DNA of 34,536 nucleotides. Origin: Candidatus Methylumidiphilus alinenensis (GTDB lineage Bacteria > Pseudomonadota > Gammaproteobacteria > Methylococcales > Methylococcaceae). Position numbers and translations under genes: made by a program. Location of the stretch: positions 1 to 34,536 of the forward strand of contig QJPH01000377.1 in assembly GCA_003242955.1 (NCBI GenBank), given 5' to 3'. The notes beneath the pieces are model-generated. The model was not told the origin of the DNA, ran no database searches, and saw only the letters and a list, made by a program, of their open reading frames with translations. Positions 16,491 through 24,708 of the stretch are shown here, piece after piece (within the stretch, counting starts at the first letter, position 1; every line of letters begins with the position of its first letter).

Positions 16491-17697
16491 ACCGCTGGAA
16501 AATTAAAGTGGCGTTGGTGCCACCGAAGCCAAAGCTATTCGACATCACCGTGTTTAAATGGGCGTTGTCGATGCGTTCAAGCACGACGGGAACCCCTTCC
16601 GCACCAGGGTCGAGTTGGGTGATGTTGGCCGATGCGCTAATAAAGTTGCCGTTCATCATTAACAGCGAATAAATCGCCTCATGGACACCCGCCGCACCCA
16701 AGGCATGCCCGGATAGCGATTTGGTGGAAGCGAGCGGCGGAACCTTGTCGCCAAAAACCTCTTTCACCGCCTGCAATTCTTTGATGTCGCCAATGGGTGT
16801 GCTGGTGCCGTGGGCGTTGATATAGTCGATTGGGGCATGGACAGTAGCCATGGCCTGTTTTATGCATCGGACAGCGCCTTCGCCCGAGGGTTGTACCATG
16901 TCGTAACCATCGGATGTCGCACCGTAGCCTACCAACTCGCCATAAATTTTAGCCCCTCTAGCCTTGGCGTGTTCAAGTTCTTCCAGCACCAATACCCCTC
17001 CACCGCCGGAGATCACAAAACCGTCCCTAGTCACGTCGTAAGGGCGCGAGGCGGTGGAAGGGGTGTCATTATATTTTGAGGAAAGGGCACCCATGGCATC
17101 GAACAGCACAGTCATGGTCCAGTGCAGTTCTTCGCCGCCGCCGGCGAATACAATGTCTTGCTTGCCTAGTTGTATCTGTTCCGCGCCGTTGCCGATGCAA
17201 TGCGCGCTGGTTGCACAGGCTGAACTGATGGAATAGTTGATTCCCTTTATTTTGAACGGGGTGGCCAAACAGGCGGAGTTAGTATTGCTCATGGTGCGCG
17301 GCACCATGTAAGGCCCGACTTTCTTCACTCCCTTTTCCCTGAAAATGTCTGTAGCCAGCAGTAAGTTAGCCGTGGATGGCCCACCTGAACCCATGATTAA
17401 GCCCGTGCGCGGATTGGACACTTGGTTTTCCTCCAAACCGGAATCCGCAATAGCCTCTTGCATGGCTACATAGTTAAACGCCGCCCCATCGCCCATGAAA
17501 CGGCGGATTTTCCGGTCGATGATTTCATCGAGATTCAAATCAATCGGACCATAGACGTGGCTACGGAAATTAATGTCGTGGTATTCTTTTGAAAAACGGA
17601 GGCCCGAGCGTCCTTCCAAAAGGGAATCTCTCACTTCAGCCTGGTTGTTACCGATGCTGGATACAATGCCAATGCCTGTCACTACTACTCGTTTCAT
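16480..17697 (-). CDS. fabB: 3-oxoacyl-ACP synthase I FabB
   Basis: FabB elongates acyl-ACP and is essential for anaerobic unsaturated fatty acid synthesis. From the ATG at 17697 it is 405 residues, one short of E. coli FabB, and it opens [14 protein letters not shown]. The catalytic triad is in place: Cys161 in SSACATSAH, His296 in [11 protein letters not shown] and His331 in [13 protein letters not shown] longer frame reaching 17766 adds sequence that is not FabB-like. It follows fabA by 16 bases, giving the standard fabAB operon. Confidence 0.97.
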   Translation of the reverse strand: MKRVVVTGIGIVSSIGNNQAEVRDSLLEGRSGLRFSKEYHDINFRSHVYGPIDLNLDEIIDRKIRRFMGDGAAFNYVAMQEAIADSGLEENQVSNPRTGLIMGSGGPSTANLLLATDIFREKGVKKVGPYMVPRTMSNTNSACLATPFKIKGINYSISSACATSAHCIGNGAEQIQLGKQDIVFAGGGEELHWTMTVLFDAMGALSSKYNDTPSTASRPYDVTRDGFVISGGGGVLVLEELEHAKARGAKIYGELVGYGATSDGYDMVQPSGEGAVRCIKQAMATVHAPIDYINAHGTSTPIGDIKELQAVKEVFGDKVPPLASTKSLSGHALGAAGVHEAIYSLLMMNGNFISASANITQLDPGAEGVPVVLERIDNAHLNTVMSNSFGFGGTNATLIFQRYDG

Positions 17698-17713
17698 ACT
17701 CTTTATGACTCCC

Positions 17714-18232
17714 TCAGAAATCGTCTGTGGAAGTGAACAAACCGACCCGAAGATCACTGGCTTCATAAATTACTTTGCCATCGCACTCCATTTCGGCATC
17801 GGCGATGCCCATGACCAGCTTGCGCATGATCACCCGTTTTAGGTTGATGCGATAAGTAACCAGCTTGTTCTGGGGCAGCACCTGGCCGCGAAATTTTACT
17901 TCACCTACCCCGAGGGCGCGGCCTCGCCCCGGTCCACCCATCCAACCCAAATAAAAACCCACCATCTGCCACATGGCATCCAACCCAAGGCATCCTGGCA
18001 TGACGGGGTCGTTTTGGAAATGGCAGTCGAAAAACCACAAATCCGGGTTTACATCCAGTTCGGCGACGATTATTCCTTTGTCGTGAGTACCTCCTTGTGA
18101 ACTGATTTGGGTAATGCGGTCGAACATCAGCATGGGCGGGAGGGGTAATTCCGCATTGCCGGGACCGAACAACTCGCCTCGACCGCATTGGAGCAATTCC
18201 TCCAAAGTGTAATTGTGCTGCTGCGTATGCAT
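17714..18232 (-). CDS. fabA: 3-hydroxydecanoyl-ACP dehydratase/isomerase FabA
   Basis: FabA dehydrates 3-hydroxydecanoyl-ACP and isomerises the trans-2 to the cis-3 double bond, the branch point to unsaturated fatty acids. The 172-residue length from the ATG at 18232 equals that of E. coli FabA. The active site is intact: His71 in [15 protein letters not shown] and Asp85 in GLDAMWQ. An upstream frame to 18256 adds eight residues and is less likely. It heads the fabA-fabB-ttcA run. I looked for a FabR-like palindrome upstream and did not see a convincing one. Confidence 0.97.
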   Translation of the reverse strand: MHTQQHNYTLEELLQCGRGELFGPGNAELPLPPMLMFDRITQISSQGGTHDKGIIVAELDVNPDLWFFDCHFQNDPVMPGCLGLDAMWQMVGFYLGWMGGPGRGRALGVGEVKFRGQVLPQNKLVTYRINLKRVIMRKLVMGIADAEMECDGKVIYEASDLRVGLFTSTDDF

Positions 18233-18363
18233 TGTTATAGTTGTTCCTAAAGACAATCCGTCTCGAAAAAGGGTCGTATTATCGCTCAGTTAATAAATAA
18301 ATTCAGCAGTCGCTTGAAAAAAAAATTTAAATTGGGGATTACTGGCGATGCCAAGGTGGTTTT

Positions 18364-20337
18364 TTAGTCGCAGATACTGACAGACAGCGAACGGCTTGGG
18401 TTGGCGACAGGCTGCGGTCCCGGCGGAACATCCGGCAATAAATATCTGATGCGGCGCAAGGGTTGCCCCAAACGACTCTGATAGATTACCGCATAAGATG
18501 CTACGGCGGCGACATATTGGCGGGTCTCGCTGATTGGAATGGTCTCCACCCAAGTATCCGCTGGCAGTGCATGGCCGGCAGGAATCCAGTGCGCGGCCCG
18601 GTTGGGTCCGGCATTGTAGGCTGCTGCGGCCAAACCGAAGTGATTGCCGAACTTTTCCATCAACTGATTAAAGTAGGCTATCCCGTAACGCAAATTTCGT
18701 TCGGGCTCTAACAAAGCGTTCGCAGAAGGAAGCATTTCGTTCAATCGCCGGGCCATCAACTCACCCGTAGCCGGCATCAGTTGCATAAGACCCATTGCCC
18801 CGGCTGGGGAGCCTGCATTAGGATCGAAAGCACTTTCCCTTCTCACCAATGCATGAATCATTGCAGGATCGGCCCCCTGCGACTGGGATTCTTTAAGTAC
18901 CATCGAATTGGTCCCTAAGGGAAAACGTAGTGTCAAGTCATCCCACTGCACGGCTTGTGCTGCCGTATTGATGGCTAGGTTGTCCAGCCCCCAAACTTGG
19001 GCCAATTTTGCGGCGGCAACCACTTCATTGGGCAGGAGCAATTTAATGGCATGGAACCATTCGCTTCGCGCCTCTCCGTCTCGATTTAAAGCGAGAAGTT
19101 CATGTATTGCCAAAAAAGAGGGTTTTTCGGCAAGTTGTTTCAGTTCCGCTTCTCCAATCTGTGCTGGCTTCGAGGTAAGGGCATAGTCTACACCGATGCG
19201 GTCGGCGGCGTTAAAGCCGTAAAAATCCCTTTCTTTTGCGGCCAGTTTATAAATTTCCGTTGCGGTTTTGCTCTCGCCCACCATCTCCAGTGCGCGAGCC
19301 CTCCAATAAAGCCATTGTGACTGTTTCCTCTCCCCTGCTTGCAACAATTCGATGGTCGCCAGTATACCAGGCCAGTCTTCTCGTGACAGCGCGGCGCGAA
19401 CACGCCATCCGCGAATCTGGGCATCGGCGTTTGCGTCGGGAAGTTCCAAGAGATATGCCCCAGCTTGGCTAGCTCGTTGGCCTGCCAGAGCCAATGCGGT
19501 GCGCCGGTCAATACGGGCGGCTTCCTCTGCGTCAATAATGAAGCGGTCCTTATGCAAAACCCACGCGGTTTGCGCAAGTAACGGGTCTTCGGCGGCCAGT
19601 TTGTCAATGGCATAGGCAAAGATAAGGCCTGATGCGGGGTCTTTGGGGTTCAGGGTGGAACAAGTCAACACAAGGCGAGGGTTGGCTTGCACTTGCCGCC
19701 ATAATTTGGCTTGGGCAAGCAAGTCCGGCGTCAGCAAGGTCTGCAAGTCATCGGTCAACGGCCGATTGCCTTTTTGTATTGCCAGGGCGAAGCGCTTCCA
19801 AATATGCCCAGTGGTAAAGCTTGGGCTGGCTTGCCAAAGCCGGAACAGCCGCTCACAGCTTTCTGGCAGTGTATTGCCTGTGGGCCAAAGCTTTTCAGCG
19901 CCGCTAAATGCCTCAATTTTGCGATCACTATTGGCTAGGGCCAAGGAGTAATTGCATTGCAGGTTAATATTTTCTGTATTCCGGTAATTTTGTGCGTATT
20001 TGGACCATTCGCCTTGTGTCGCCAACCGTTCAAGCCAGCGCTGGCGTAGTAGTACAGCCAGCCTAGTTTGCCCAAAGCGGTCGAGAAATTTCTCTATTGA
20101 ATCGGTGTTGTCCAATTCCCTCACCAGTTTCTGGTAAAGCAAATAGGGGAATAAAGGATAGTCCGTAAGTTCCGCCATCAGCCCGTCGGCCTCAGTTGTC
20201 CGCCCCTGTTTGATCGCCATCTCAGCCCGCAAAAAAAGTGGCCTTTGCAGTTCCGACTGGGTACAGAAGGCTGTAGCCGGTACAAGTAGCAAATGACAGA
20301 GAATCGATAAACGAATAAATGAGTATAGTTTGGGCAT
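18364..20337 (-). CDS. slt: Soluble lytic murein transglycosylase Slt
   Basis: This periplasmic enzyme cleaves peptidoglycan to give 1,6-anhydromuramyl products. The signal peptide covers about residues 1-25 (LSILCHLLLVPATAFC). Residues 30-450 form the alpha-helical U/L superhelix. The C-terminal lysozyme-like domain carries the catalytic Glu501 in ALVRRESAFDPNAGSP, then GAMGLMQLMPATG and YNAGPNRAAHW. The 657 residues match the Slt70 family. It is separate from fabA by 131 bases on the same strand. Confidence 0.95.
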   Translation of the reverse strand: MPKLYSFIRLSILCHLLLVPATAFCTQSELQRPLFLRAEMAIKQGRTTEADGLMAELTDYPLFPYLLYQKLVRELDNTDSIEKFLDRFGQTRLAVLLRQRWLERLATQGEWSKYAQNYRNTENINLQCNYSLALANSDRKIEAFSGAEKLWPTGNTLPESCERLFRLWQASPSFTTGHIWKRFALAIQKGNRPLTDDLQTLLTPDLLAQAKLWRQVQANPRLVLTCSTLNPKDPASGLIFAYAIDKLAAEDPLLAQTAWVLHKDRFIIDAEEAARIDRRTALALAGQRASQAGAYLLELPDANADAQIRGWRVRAALSREDWPGILATIELLQAGERKQSQWLYWRARALEMVGESKTATEIYKLAAKERDFYGFNAADRIGVDYALTSKPAQIGEAELKQLAEKPSFLAIHELLALNRDGEARSEWFHAIKLLLPNEVVAAAKLAQVWGLDNLAINTAAQAVQWDDLTLRFPLGTNSMVLKESQSQGADPAMIHALVRRESAFDPNAGSPAGAMGLMQLMPATGELMARRLNEMLPSANALLEPERNLRYGIAYFNQLMEKFGNHFGLAAAAYNAGPNRAAHWIPAGHALPADTWVETIPISETRQYVAAVASYAVIYQSRLGQPLRRIRYLLPDVPPGPQPVANPSRSLSVSICD

Positions 20338-20398
20338 TGGGCAAAGTCAGGGATTGAATCCCTATGATAGGTTTATGGTACTCTATAGATAAGCTTTA

Positions 20399-20417
20399 CA
20401 GCAATTCTCAGTTTGGC
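20399..20417 (-). repeat. 19-base dispersed motif, copy upstream of slt
   Basis: On the minus strand this reads GCCAAACTGAGAATTGCTG, ending 61 bases before the slt start. Related copies lie at 3420-3438, 5510-5528 and 21683-21701. All are intergenic. Confidence 0.45.
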
Positions 20418-20456
20418 CTGACCGACGCATCTACCGAACGTAAGGGGGAGCGTCTA

Positions 20457-20522
20457 AACCGAGTTGGTCTCGACGGTGTATCGTATCTTCGGGTGCAGCC
20501 CGCAAGACCGACTCGGTTTTTC
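20457..20522 (+). terminator. Terminator-like hairpin with interrupted loop
   Basis: AACCGAGTTGGTCT (20457-20470) pairs with AGACCGACTCGGTT (20505-20518) with one mismatch, followed by TTTT. The loop is 34 bases. The stem is the same sequence as the min terminator at 9651-9679. It points along the plus strand, where no coding gene lies upstream for more than 2 kb, so it is either a relic, a mobile palindrome, or the end of an unannotated small RNA. Confidence 0.4.
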
Positions 20523-20587
20523 ACCCAAAGGGCTGAACAATAACCAAGGCCGATGTTACTCTCTATGGGTATGGATAACCGTCATCA

Positions 20588-20740
20588 TTACAGCGTTTTT
20601 AATGTTGATTGATTACTTTGTTTTTCATTGGCGGCAAAGGGTTGCCGCCCTACAATCCTTGATGTGCAGTAGGTCGGCAACCCTTTGCCGACATGGATGT
20701 AGATTATGTAAGTAACTATTTGATATTAAAAACGCTGTAA
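20588..20740. mobile_element. 153-bp MITE with perfect TTACAGCGTTTTTAAT ends
   Basis: A perfect 16-bp inverted repeat bounds the element (20588-20603 and 20725-20740). Inside are two mutually inverted 20-bp palindromes, GGCGGCAAAGGGTTGCCGCC (20630-20649) and GTCGGCAACCCTTTGCCGAC (20673-20692). There is no transposase. If the outer TA is the target duplication, the element is IS630/Tc1-mariner-like. It fills most of the slt to YgjP intergenic gap. Confidence 0.75.
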
Positions 20741-20770
20741 TTGCACTACAAATTTATAGTTTAGGCTCAG

Positions 20771-21487
20771 ATGAAATCCGTAGCTGGTCCCTTAAAAATC
20801 CGCCGCAGTTCCAAGGCCAAACGTTTGCGTTTGGCAGTCAAGCCAGGGCTGATTGAGTTGGTGATTCCCCGTGGGACAGGTGAAGCTCAGGCAATGGCGT
20901 TTTTGGACCAACACAGGGCTTGGGCTGAAGGGAAGTTGCTGGAACTAAATGACCGGGCCAGCCGGATTCCTGCACCTGCAAGCTTCGCTTCAAGTCCAAC
21001 CTTGCCATGGCGTGGACGGGAAGTCCCCTTGATAATACGGGAAGCACCGGGGCTTAGAACCCGCGTATCCGTGGAAGGAGCCATTCATATCGCCCTGCCG
21101 CAAGGGCTGGGCGAAACTCGCGACGAAGTGGCTCTGAGGGCGTTTTATGTCTGGGTGCGGCGATGGTTGCGAACCCATGTCGCCGCGATGGTCGAACGCC
21201 TCGCCCCGAGAACCGGTTTGCGGCCACGGGAGATACGCGTCAAGCACATGAAGACACGATGGGGAAGCTGTGGGCCACGCAACGACATCAATCTCAACTG
21301 GCTGCTGGCCCTCGCTCCAGAGTCCGTGCTGGAGTATGTAGTCGTCCATGAGCTGTGCCATATCTCAGAGCGCAACCATTCCCCCGCATTTTGGTCTTTG
21401 GTCGCACGGCATCTGCCAAATTACGCGGAGGAACGGCGTTGGCTAAAGCTTCATGGTGCGGAACTGATGAGGCGGTTTAGCCTATAG
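20771..21487 (+). CDS. YgjP-type (DUF45) zinc metallopeptidase
   Basis: This 238-residue protein of the YgjP/SprT-like family has the metal motif HELCH (His193-His197) and a likely third ligand His203 in ERNHSPAFW. The family marker MKTRWGSC precedes it at about residues 160-167. Such proteins are predicted cytoplasmic metallopeptidases, and their substrates are not known. There is no signal peptide. The N-terminal half is basic. It is bordered by a miniature element on each side and is probably a single-gene unit. Confidence 0.88.
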   Translation: MKSVAGPLKIRRSSKAKRLRLAVKPGLIELVIPRGTGEAQAMAFLDQHRAWAEGKLLELNDRASRIPAPASFASSPTLPWRGREVPLIIREAPGLRTRVSVEGAIHIALPQGLGETRDEVALRAFYVWVRRWLRTHVAAMVERLAPRTGLRPREIRVKHMKTRWGSCGPRNDINLNWLLALAPESVLEYVVVHELCHISERNHSPAFWSLVARHLPNYAEERRWLKLHGAELMRRFSL

Positions 21488-21493
21488 ACGTTA

Positions 21494-21658
21494 GGTGATA
21501 TCCAATAAAGAACATCCCATCCAAAGGCCAAGCTGGTGCTTGGCGCTCCCAGAAGGAACGCCAAGCACCAGCTTGGCAAGGTGATTTGCAAAGGATTTGT
21601 TCGTGATTTTCGTGGGCAATTCGTTTCGGTTTTAGTGGATTCATTTTTGTAAATCACT
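21494..21658. mobile_element. Inverted copy of the GGTGATWTCCAATA MITE
   Basis: It starts GGTGATATCCAATA seven bases after the metallopeptidase stop and corresponds to the reverse complement of 15458-15609, with about 13 extra bases. The central hairpin is a perfect 19-bp stem (21527-21545 and 21559-21577) and could also act as a transcription end for the upstream gene. The far end AAATCACT is degenerate. Confidence 0.72.
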
Positions 21659-21682
21659 TTAAGCAGCGCCCTTATTATCTTT

Positions 21683-21701
21683 GCCAAAATGAGAATTGCT
21701 G
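21683..21701 (+). repeat. 19-base dispersed motif, copy upstream of mazE
   Basis: GCCAAAATGAGAATTGCTG lies about 62-68 bases before the possible mazE starts. That is a similar distance and orientation to the copy before slt. The copy at 3420-3438 differs at about three positions. Confidence 0.45.
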
Positions 21702-21724
21702 ACTCTTGCAAAGTCCTATGCAAT

Positions 21725-21743
21725 GTAATAATATTGTTATTAC
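21725..21743. promoter_or_regulatory. Candidate MazE operator palindrome
   Basis: GTAATAA and TTATTAC flank a 5-base centre TATTG, 27 bases before the mazE ATG. MazE/AbrB antitoxins autoregulate by binding AT-rich palindromes at their promoter, so this is a plausible operator. It is assigned by position only. Confidence 0.4.
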
Positions 21744-21769
21744 AATTCGCCTGGTAACGATTCGTGTCC

Positions 21770-22018
21770 ATGAGAACAACTATCCGCAAAATGGGAAACT
21801 CGCAAGGCATCCTTATCCCTAAAGCCTTGCTCGCGCAGACTGGAATCGAACTAGCCGCCGAGATGGAGGTTGAAAACGGAGCCATCATATTGCGCAAACC
21901 GAAGCAAGCGGCTCGGGATGGCTGGGAGGAAGCCAGCCGGGAGATTGCCGCATCGGGCTGCGACGCGCTGGCATGGCCCGAATTTGTCAATGAAGGCGAT
22001 GCCGAATGGGAATGGTGA
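21770..22018 (+). CDS. mazE: MazE-type antitoxin (AbrB/SpoVT fold)
   Basis: This short antitoxin has the AbrB-like DNA-binding N-terminus MRTTIRKMGNSQGILIPK, followed by an acidic C-terminal tail rich in Glu, Asp and Trp that would wrap around the toxin. I prefer the ATG at 21770 (82 residues). A GTG at 21764 gives two more. The stop overlaps the start of the toxin gene. It is expected to neutralise MazF and repress the operon. Confidence 0.9.
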   Translation: MRTTIRKMGNSQGILIPKALLAQTGIELAAEMEVENGAIILRKPKQAARDGWEEASREIAASGCDALAWPEFVNEGDAEWEW

Positions 22019-22332
22019 CACGCGGTGAGATTTGGCTTACCGGCCTAGACCCAACGGTAGGCAGCGAAATTCAAAAAAACCGGCCCTGCGTTATCATTTC
22101 GCCGCCCGAACTGAATAATTATTTGCGCACTGTGATCGTCGCACCGATGACGACAGGGAGTCAGAAGACACCATTTAGAGTTTCGCTGGATTTTCAGGGC
22201 AAATCTGGCCTGATCTTGCTTGATCAAATCAGAACCTTGGACAAAACACGCCTTATCCGAAAGCTGGGCATGCTAGACGGAAAGACAGTGGCTGATATCC
22301 TCTCCGTGATGCAAGAATTTTTTGCCGAATAG
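22012..22332 (+). CDS. mazF: MazF-type endoribonuclease toxin
   Basis: The 106-residue PemK/MazF toxin opens VTRGEIWLTGLDPTVGSE, followed by KNRPCVIISP, VIVAPMTTG and LDQIRTLDKTRL, the regions that build the mRNA interferase site. The family cleaves single-stranded mRNA at short sequences; the recognised sequence cannot be read from this protein. ATG codons at 22006 and 22012 are both possible, and both overlap the mazE stop, so translation is coupled. mutL starts 21 bases later. Confidence 0.93.
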   Translation: MVTRGEIWLTGLDPTVGSEIQKNRPCVIISPPELNNYLRTVIVAPMTTGSQKTPFRVSLDFQGKSGLILLDQIRTLDKTRLIRKLGMLDGKTVADILSVMQEFFAE

Positions 22333-22353
22333 ATTTTTCCTGATTTACCCACC

Positions 22354-24165
22354 ATGACCATTCGCCTTCTCCCCCCCCAATTGATCAACCAGATTGCCGC
22401 CGGCGAGGTGGTCGAGCGCCCTTCGTCGGTGGTCAAGGAATTGGTGGAGAATTCCTTTGATGCCCAAGCCGGGGTAGTGGAAGTGGATATTGAAATGGGC
22501 GGTCTGCGCTTAATCCGCATCCGTGATGATGGCGCAGGCATGGCGCAAGAGGAATTGCCTCTAGCCTTGTCCCGCCATGCCACCAGTAAGATCGCCAGTC
22601 TGGACGATTTGGAGCGGGTTTCCAGCATGGGTTTCCGGGGGGAGGCATTACCCAGCATTAGCTCGGTTTCGAGGCTTAGCCTCACTTCCAGAACCCAAGG
22701 TTCGGATTATGCCTGGCGCATCCTGGCGGACGGCACCGAGAGCGGTTATGAAATCCAACCAGCTTCCCATCCCTTCGGAACCTGTGTCGAAGTTCGTGAC
22801 CTGTTCTACAACACCCCGGCCCGGCGCAAATTCTTACGCTCGGAAAAAACCGAGTTTTCCCATATTGAAACACTGGTCAAGCGCATGGCGTTAAGCCGTT
22901 TTGAAACGGGTTTTATGCTGCGCCACAATCAGAGGGAGGTACTGAGTCTCCGTCCGGCCCCGTCCCAAACCGAGCGGGAGGGGCGGGTTGCCTTGCTATG
23001 CGGCGACACTTTTTTGGAGAACGCCTTGGCGGTGGATTTTGCATCGTCTGGTTTGCGGCTATCCGGGTGGGTGGGGCTACCTACTTTCTCCCGCAGCCAG
23101 GCCGATATGCAATTTTTTTACGTCAATAGACGGCTGGTGCGTGACAAGCTAGTTACCCACGCCGTCCGCCAAGCCTACCAGGATGTGCTGCACCATGGTC
23201 GGCAGCCGGTGTATGTGCTCTACCTTGACCTTGATCCCGCGATGGTCGATGTCAACGCCCACCCGGCCAAGCTGGAAGTTCGTTTCCGCGACAGCCGACT
23301 GGTTCATGATTTTTTGTTCCGGGCCTTGTATCGGGCCATAGCCGATGACCGCCCTGGAGGTTCATCCAATCCTTTGAATGAGCCGGTGCAGAACCCTTTC
23401 AATCCCCGCTTTGACGGTTCAAGCCCGGCTTTAGCCCCGCGTCCGGTAGCTTCCTTCGCGCCGCCTCGAAGACAGGCGTCCCTGCCTTTGCATGTCAAGG
23501 AAACGCTGCTTGCCCTGAACGAACTTTACACACCGGCCACGGGTGGCGTGGTACAGGCGACCCAGCCGCAGGAATCGGACCATCCGCCATTAGGCTATGC
23601 CATCGCCCACTTGCATAATATCTACATTCTTGCGGAAACTCCCACCGGTTTGATCTTGGTGGACGCACATGCGGCGCATGAAAGGGTGACCTATGAGAAA
23701 CTTAAACGGCAACGGCAGTCGGGTGGGGTCGCCAGCCAACCTTTGCTGCTGCCAATCAGTGTCAGGCTGAGCGAGTCCGATGCCGATTTGGCCGGGGAAT
23801 TCGCCGAATCGTTCGCCAGCCTAGGTATGGAATTGAGCCGCTCTGGACCCGGCACCGTGCTAGTGCGTTCCGTGCCTGCCTTGCTAGCTGGCGCGGATGT
23901 GGAGAGTTTGTTGCGCGATGCCTTGGCAGACCTTCACCAGCATGGACGTAGTCTTCGCTTGGAGCAGGCTTTGCTTGCCGTGTTGGCGAGCATGGCTTGC
24001 CACGGATCGGTTCGGGCACATAGACGATTGACTATTCCAGAAATGAACGCTCTGTTGCGGGATATGGAAACGACCGAAAATAGCGGTCAATGCAATCACG
24101 GACGGCCCACATGGATCGAACTCAGCGGCAAGGATTTGGACAGGTTTTTCTTGCGTGGGCAATAA
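22354..24165 (+). CDS. mutL: DNA mismatch repair protein MutL with endonuclease-type motif
   Basis: MutL couples mismatch recognition by MutS to strand cutting. The GHKL ATPase domain covers about residues 1-330: IAAGEVVERPSSVVKELVEN, DDGAGM, GFRGEALPSIS. A Pro-rich linker follows, then a C-terminal dimerisation domain from about 410. That domain carries DAHAAHERVTYE (residues 437-448), matching the endonuclease pattern DQHA-x2-E-x4-E except for Q to A. It also has ACHGSVRAH and CNHGRP (residues 580-585). This suggests a nicking MutL as in Pseudomonas rather than a MutH-dependent one. The gene is bracketed by mazEF and hicBA. Confidence 0.97.
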   Translation: MTIRLLPPQLINQIAAGEVVERPSSVVKELVENSFDAQAGVVEVDIEMGGLRLIRIRDDGAGMAQEELPLALSRHATSKIASLDDLERVSSMGFRGEALPSISSVSRLSLTSRTQGSDYAWRILADGTESGYEIQPASHPFGTCVEVRDLFYNTPARRKFLRSEKTEFSHIETLVKRMALSRFETGFMLRHNQREVLSLRPAPSQTEREGRVALLCGDTFLENALAVDFASSGLRLSGWVGLPTFSRSQADMQFFYVNRRLVRDKLVTHAVRQAYQDVLHHGRQPVYVLYLDLDPAMVDVNAHPAKLEVRFRDSRLVHDFLFRALYRAIADDRPGGSSNPLNEPVQNPFNPRFDGSSPALAPRPVASFAPPRRQASLPLHVKETLLALNELYTPATGGVVQATQPQESDHPPLGYAIAHLHNIYILAETPTGLILVDAHAAHERVTYEKLKRQRQSGGVASQPLLLPISVRLSESDADLAGEFAESFASLGMELSRSGPGTVLVRSVPALLAGADVESLLRDALADLHQHGRSLRLEQALLAVLASMACHGSVRAHRRLTIPEMNALLRDMETTENSGQCNHGRPTWIELSGKDLDRFFLRGQ

Positions 24166-24286
24166 TGCAGCGTTTTCAGCATCAAATGGTAACTTGATAA
24201 GGTGGATGGTGGTGCTAGTTATTTTTTCGATCAGAGATTGTTTAAAAATTCATTTTTAGTTAGATTTTAAACATGAAAACGCTGTA
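24166..24286. mobile_element. MITE of the CAGCGTTTT family after mutL
   Basis: The ends TGCAGCGTTTTCAGCATC (24166-24183) and ATGAAAACGCTGTA (24273-24286) are inverted. The interior is AT-rich and non-coding. It starts directly at the mutL stop and ends 21 bases before hicB. Confidence 0.65.
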
Positions 24287-24307
24287 ATAGGCAACGGAGA
24301 ATATTAC

Positions 24308-24511
24308 ATGACACATAATTTCACTCTCGAATACTGGTTAGACAATGGCTGGTATGTAGGAAAATTAAAAGAAGTTCCCGGTGTTTTTTCCCAAGGAGAA
24401 ACGTTGGTTGAGTTGGAAGAAAATATTGCCGAAGCCTATACACTCATGGTTGAAGACGATGCTAAGCATCCTGAATCGAAATTCAAGGAAATCATGTTGG
24501 AAGTCGCGTGA
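24308..24511 (+). CDS. hicB: HicB-type antitoxin
   Basis: The 67-residue protein has the HicB partial RNase H-like fold: the N-terminal strand pair FTLEYWLDNGWYVGKLKEVPG, then SQGETLVELEENIAEAYTLM. The C-terminal tail is short and has no recognisable DNA-binding domain, so its repression may need the complex. An AACGGAGA ribosome-binding site precedes the ATG. The TGA stop overlaps the GTG of the next gene by four bases. Confidence 0.88.
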   Translation: MTHNFTLEYWLDNGWYVGKLKEVPGVFSQGETLVELEENIAEAYTLMVEDDAKHPESKFKEIMLEVA

Positions 24512-24684
24512 AAACCGGAAATTTCATCCGCGAACTAACCGGTGCAGGATGCTTTCTGAAGAGACATGGAAAAAAACACGATATCTTTGCCAATCCGAAA
24601 ACCGGTAGGCAAGCGCCAGTTCCAAGACATCCAGAAATTCAAGAAAGCTTGTGTGAATTGATACGCAAGCAATTGGGAATTTAA
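24508..24684 (+). CDS. hicA: HicA-type mRNA interferase toxin
   Basis: A 58-codon frame starts with GTG at 24508 in a GTGA overlap with hicB and reads VKTGNFIRELTGAGCFLKRH, continuing GKKHDIFANPKTGRQAPVP to RKQLGI. This is the double-stranded-RNA-binding-like HicA fold, with the catalytic His in GKKHDIF (His24). The group with the NPKTG..PVPRH pattern is a known HicA subtype. The order hicB-hicA is the reverse of the classical E. coli order but is common. It was found by reading through the hicB stop. Confidence 0.87.
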   Translation: MKTGNFIRELTGAGCFLKRHGKKHDIFANPKTGRQAPVPRHPEIQESLCELIRKQLGI

Positions 24685-24691
24685 TTTTTTC

Positions 24692-24708
24692 AAGATGAAA
24701 ATGCTGTA
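24692..24708. repeat. Solo CAGCGTTTT-family end between hicA and the ATPase gene
   Basis: AAGATGAAAATGCTGTA matches the right end of the element at 24166-24286 (ATGAAAACGCTGTA) with one mismatch in the core. The final A is the first base of the ATG of the next gene. Confidence 0.55.

Noticed and set aside
20464-20715. 83-codon open frame on the plus strand
   Set aside because: Nearly all of it lies within the terminator-like stem and the 153-bp MITE.
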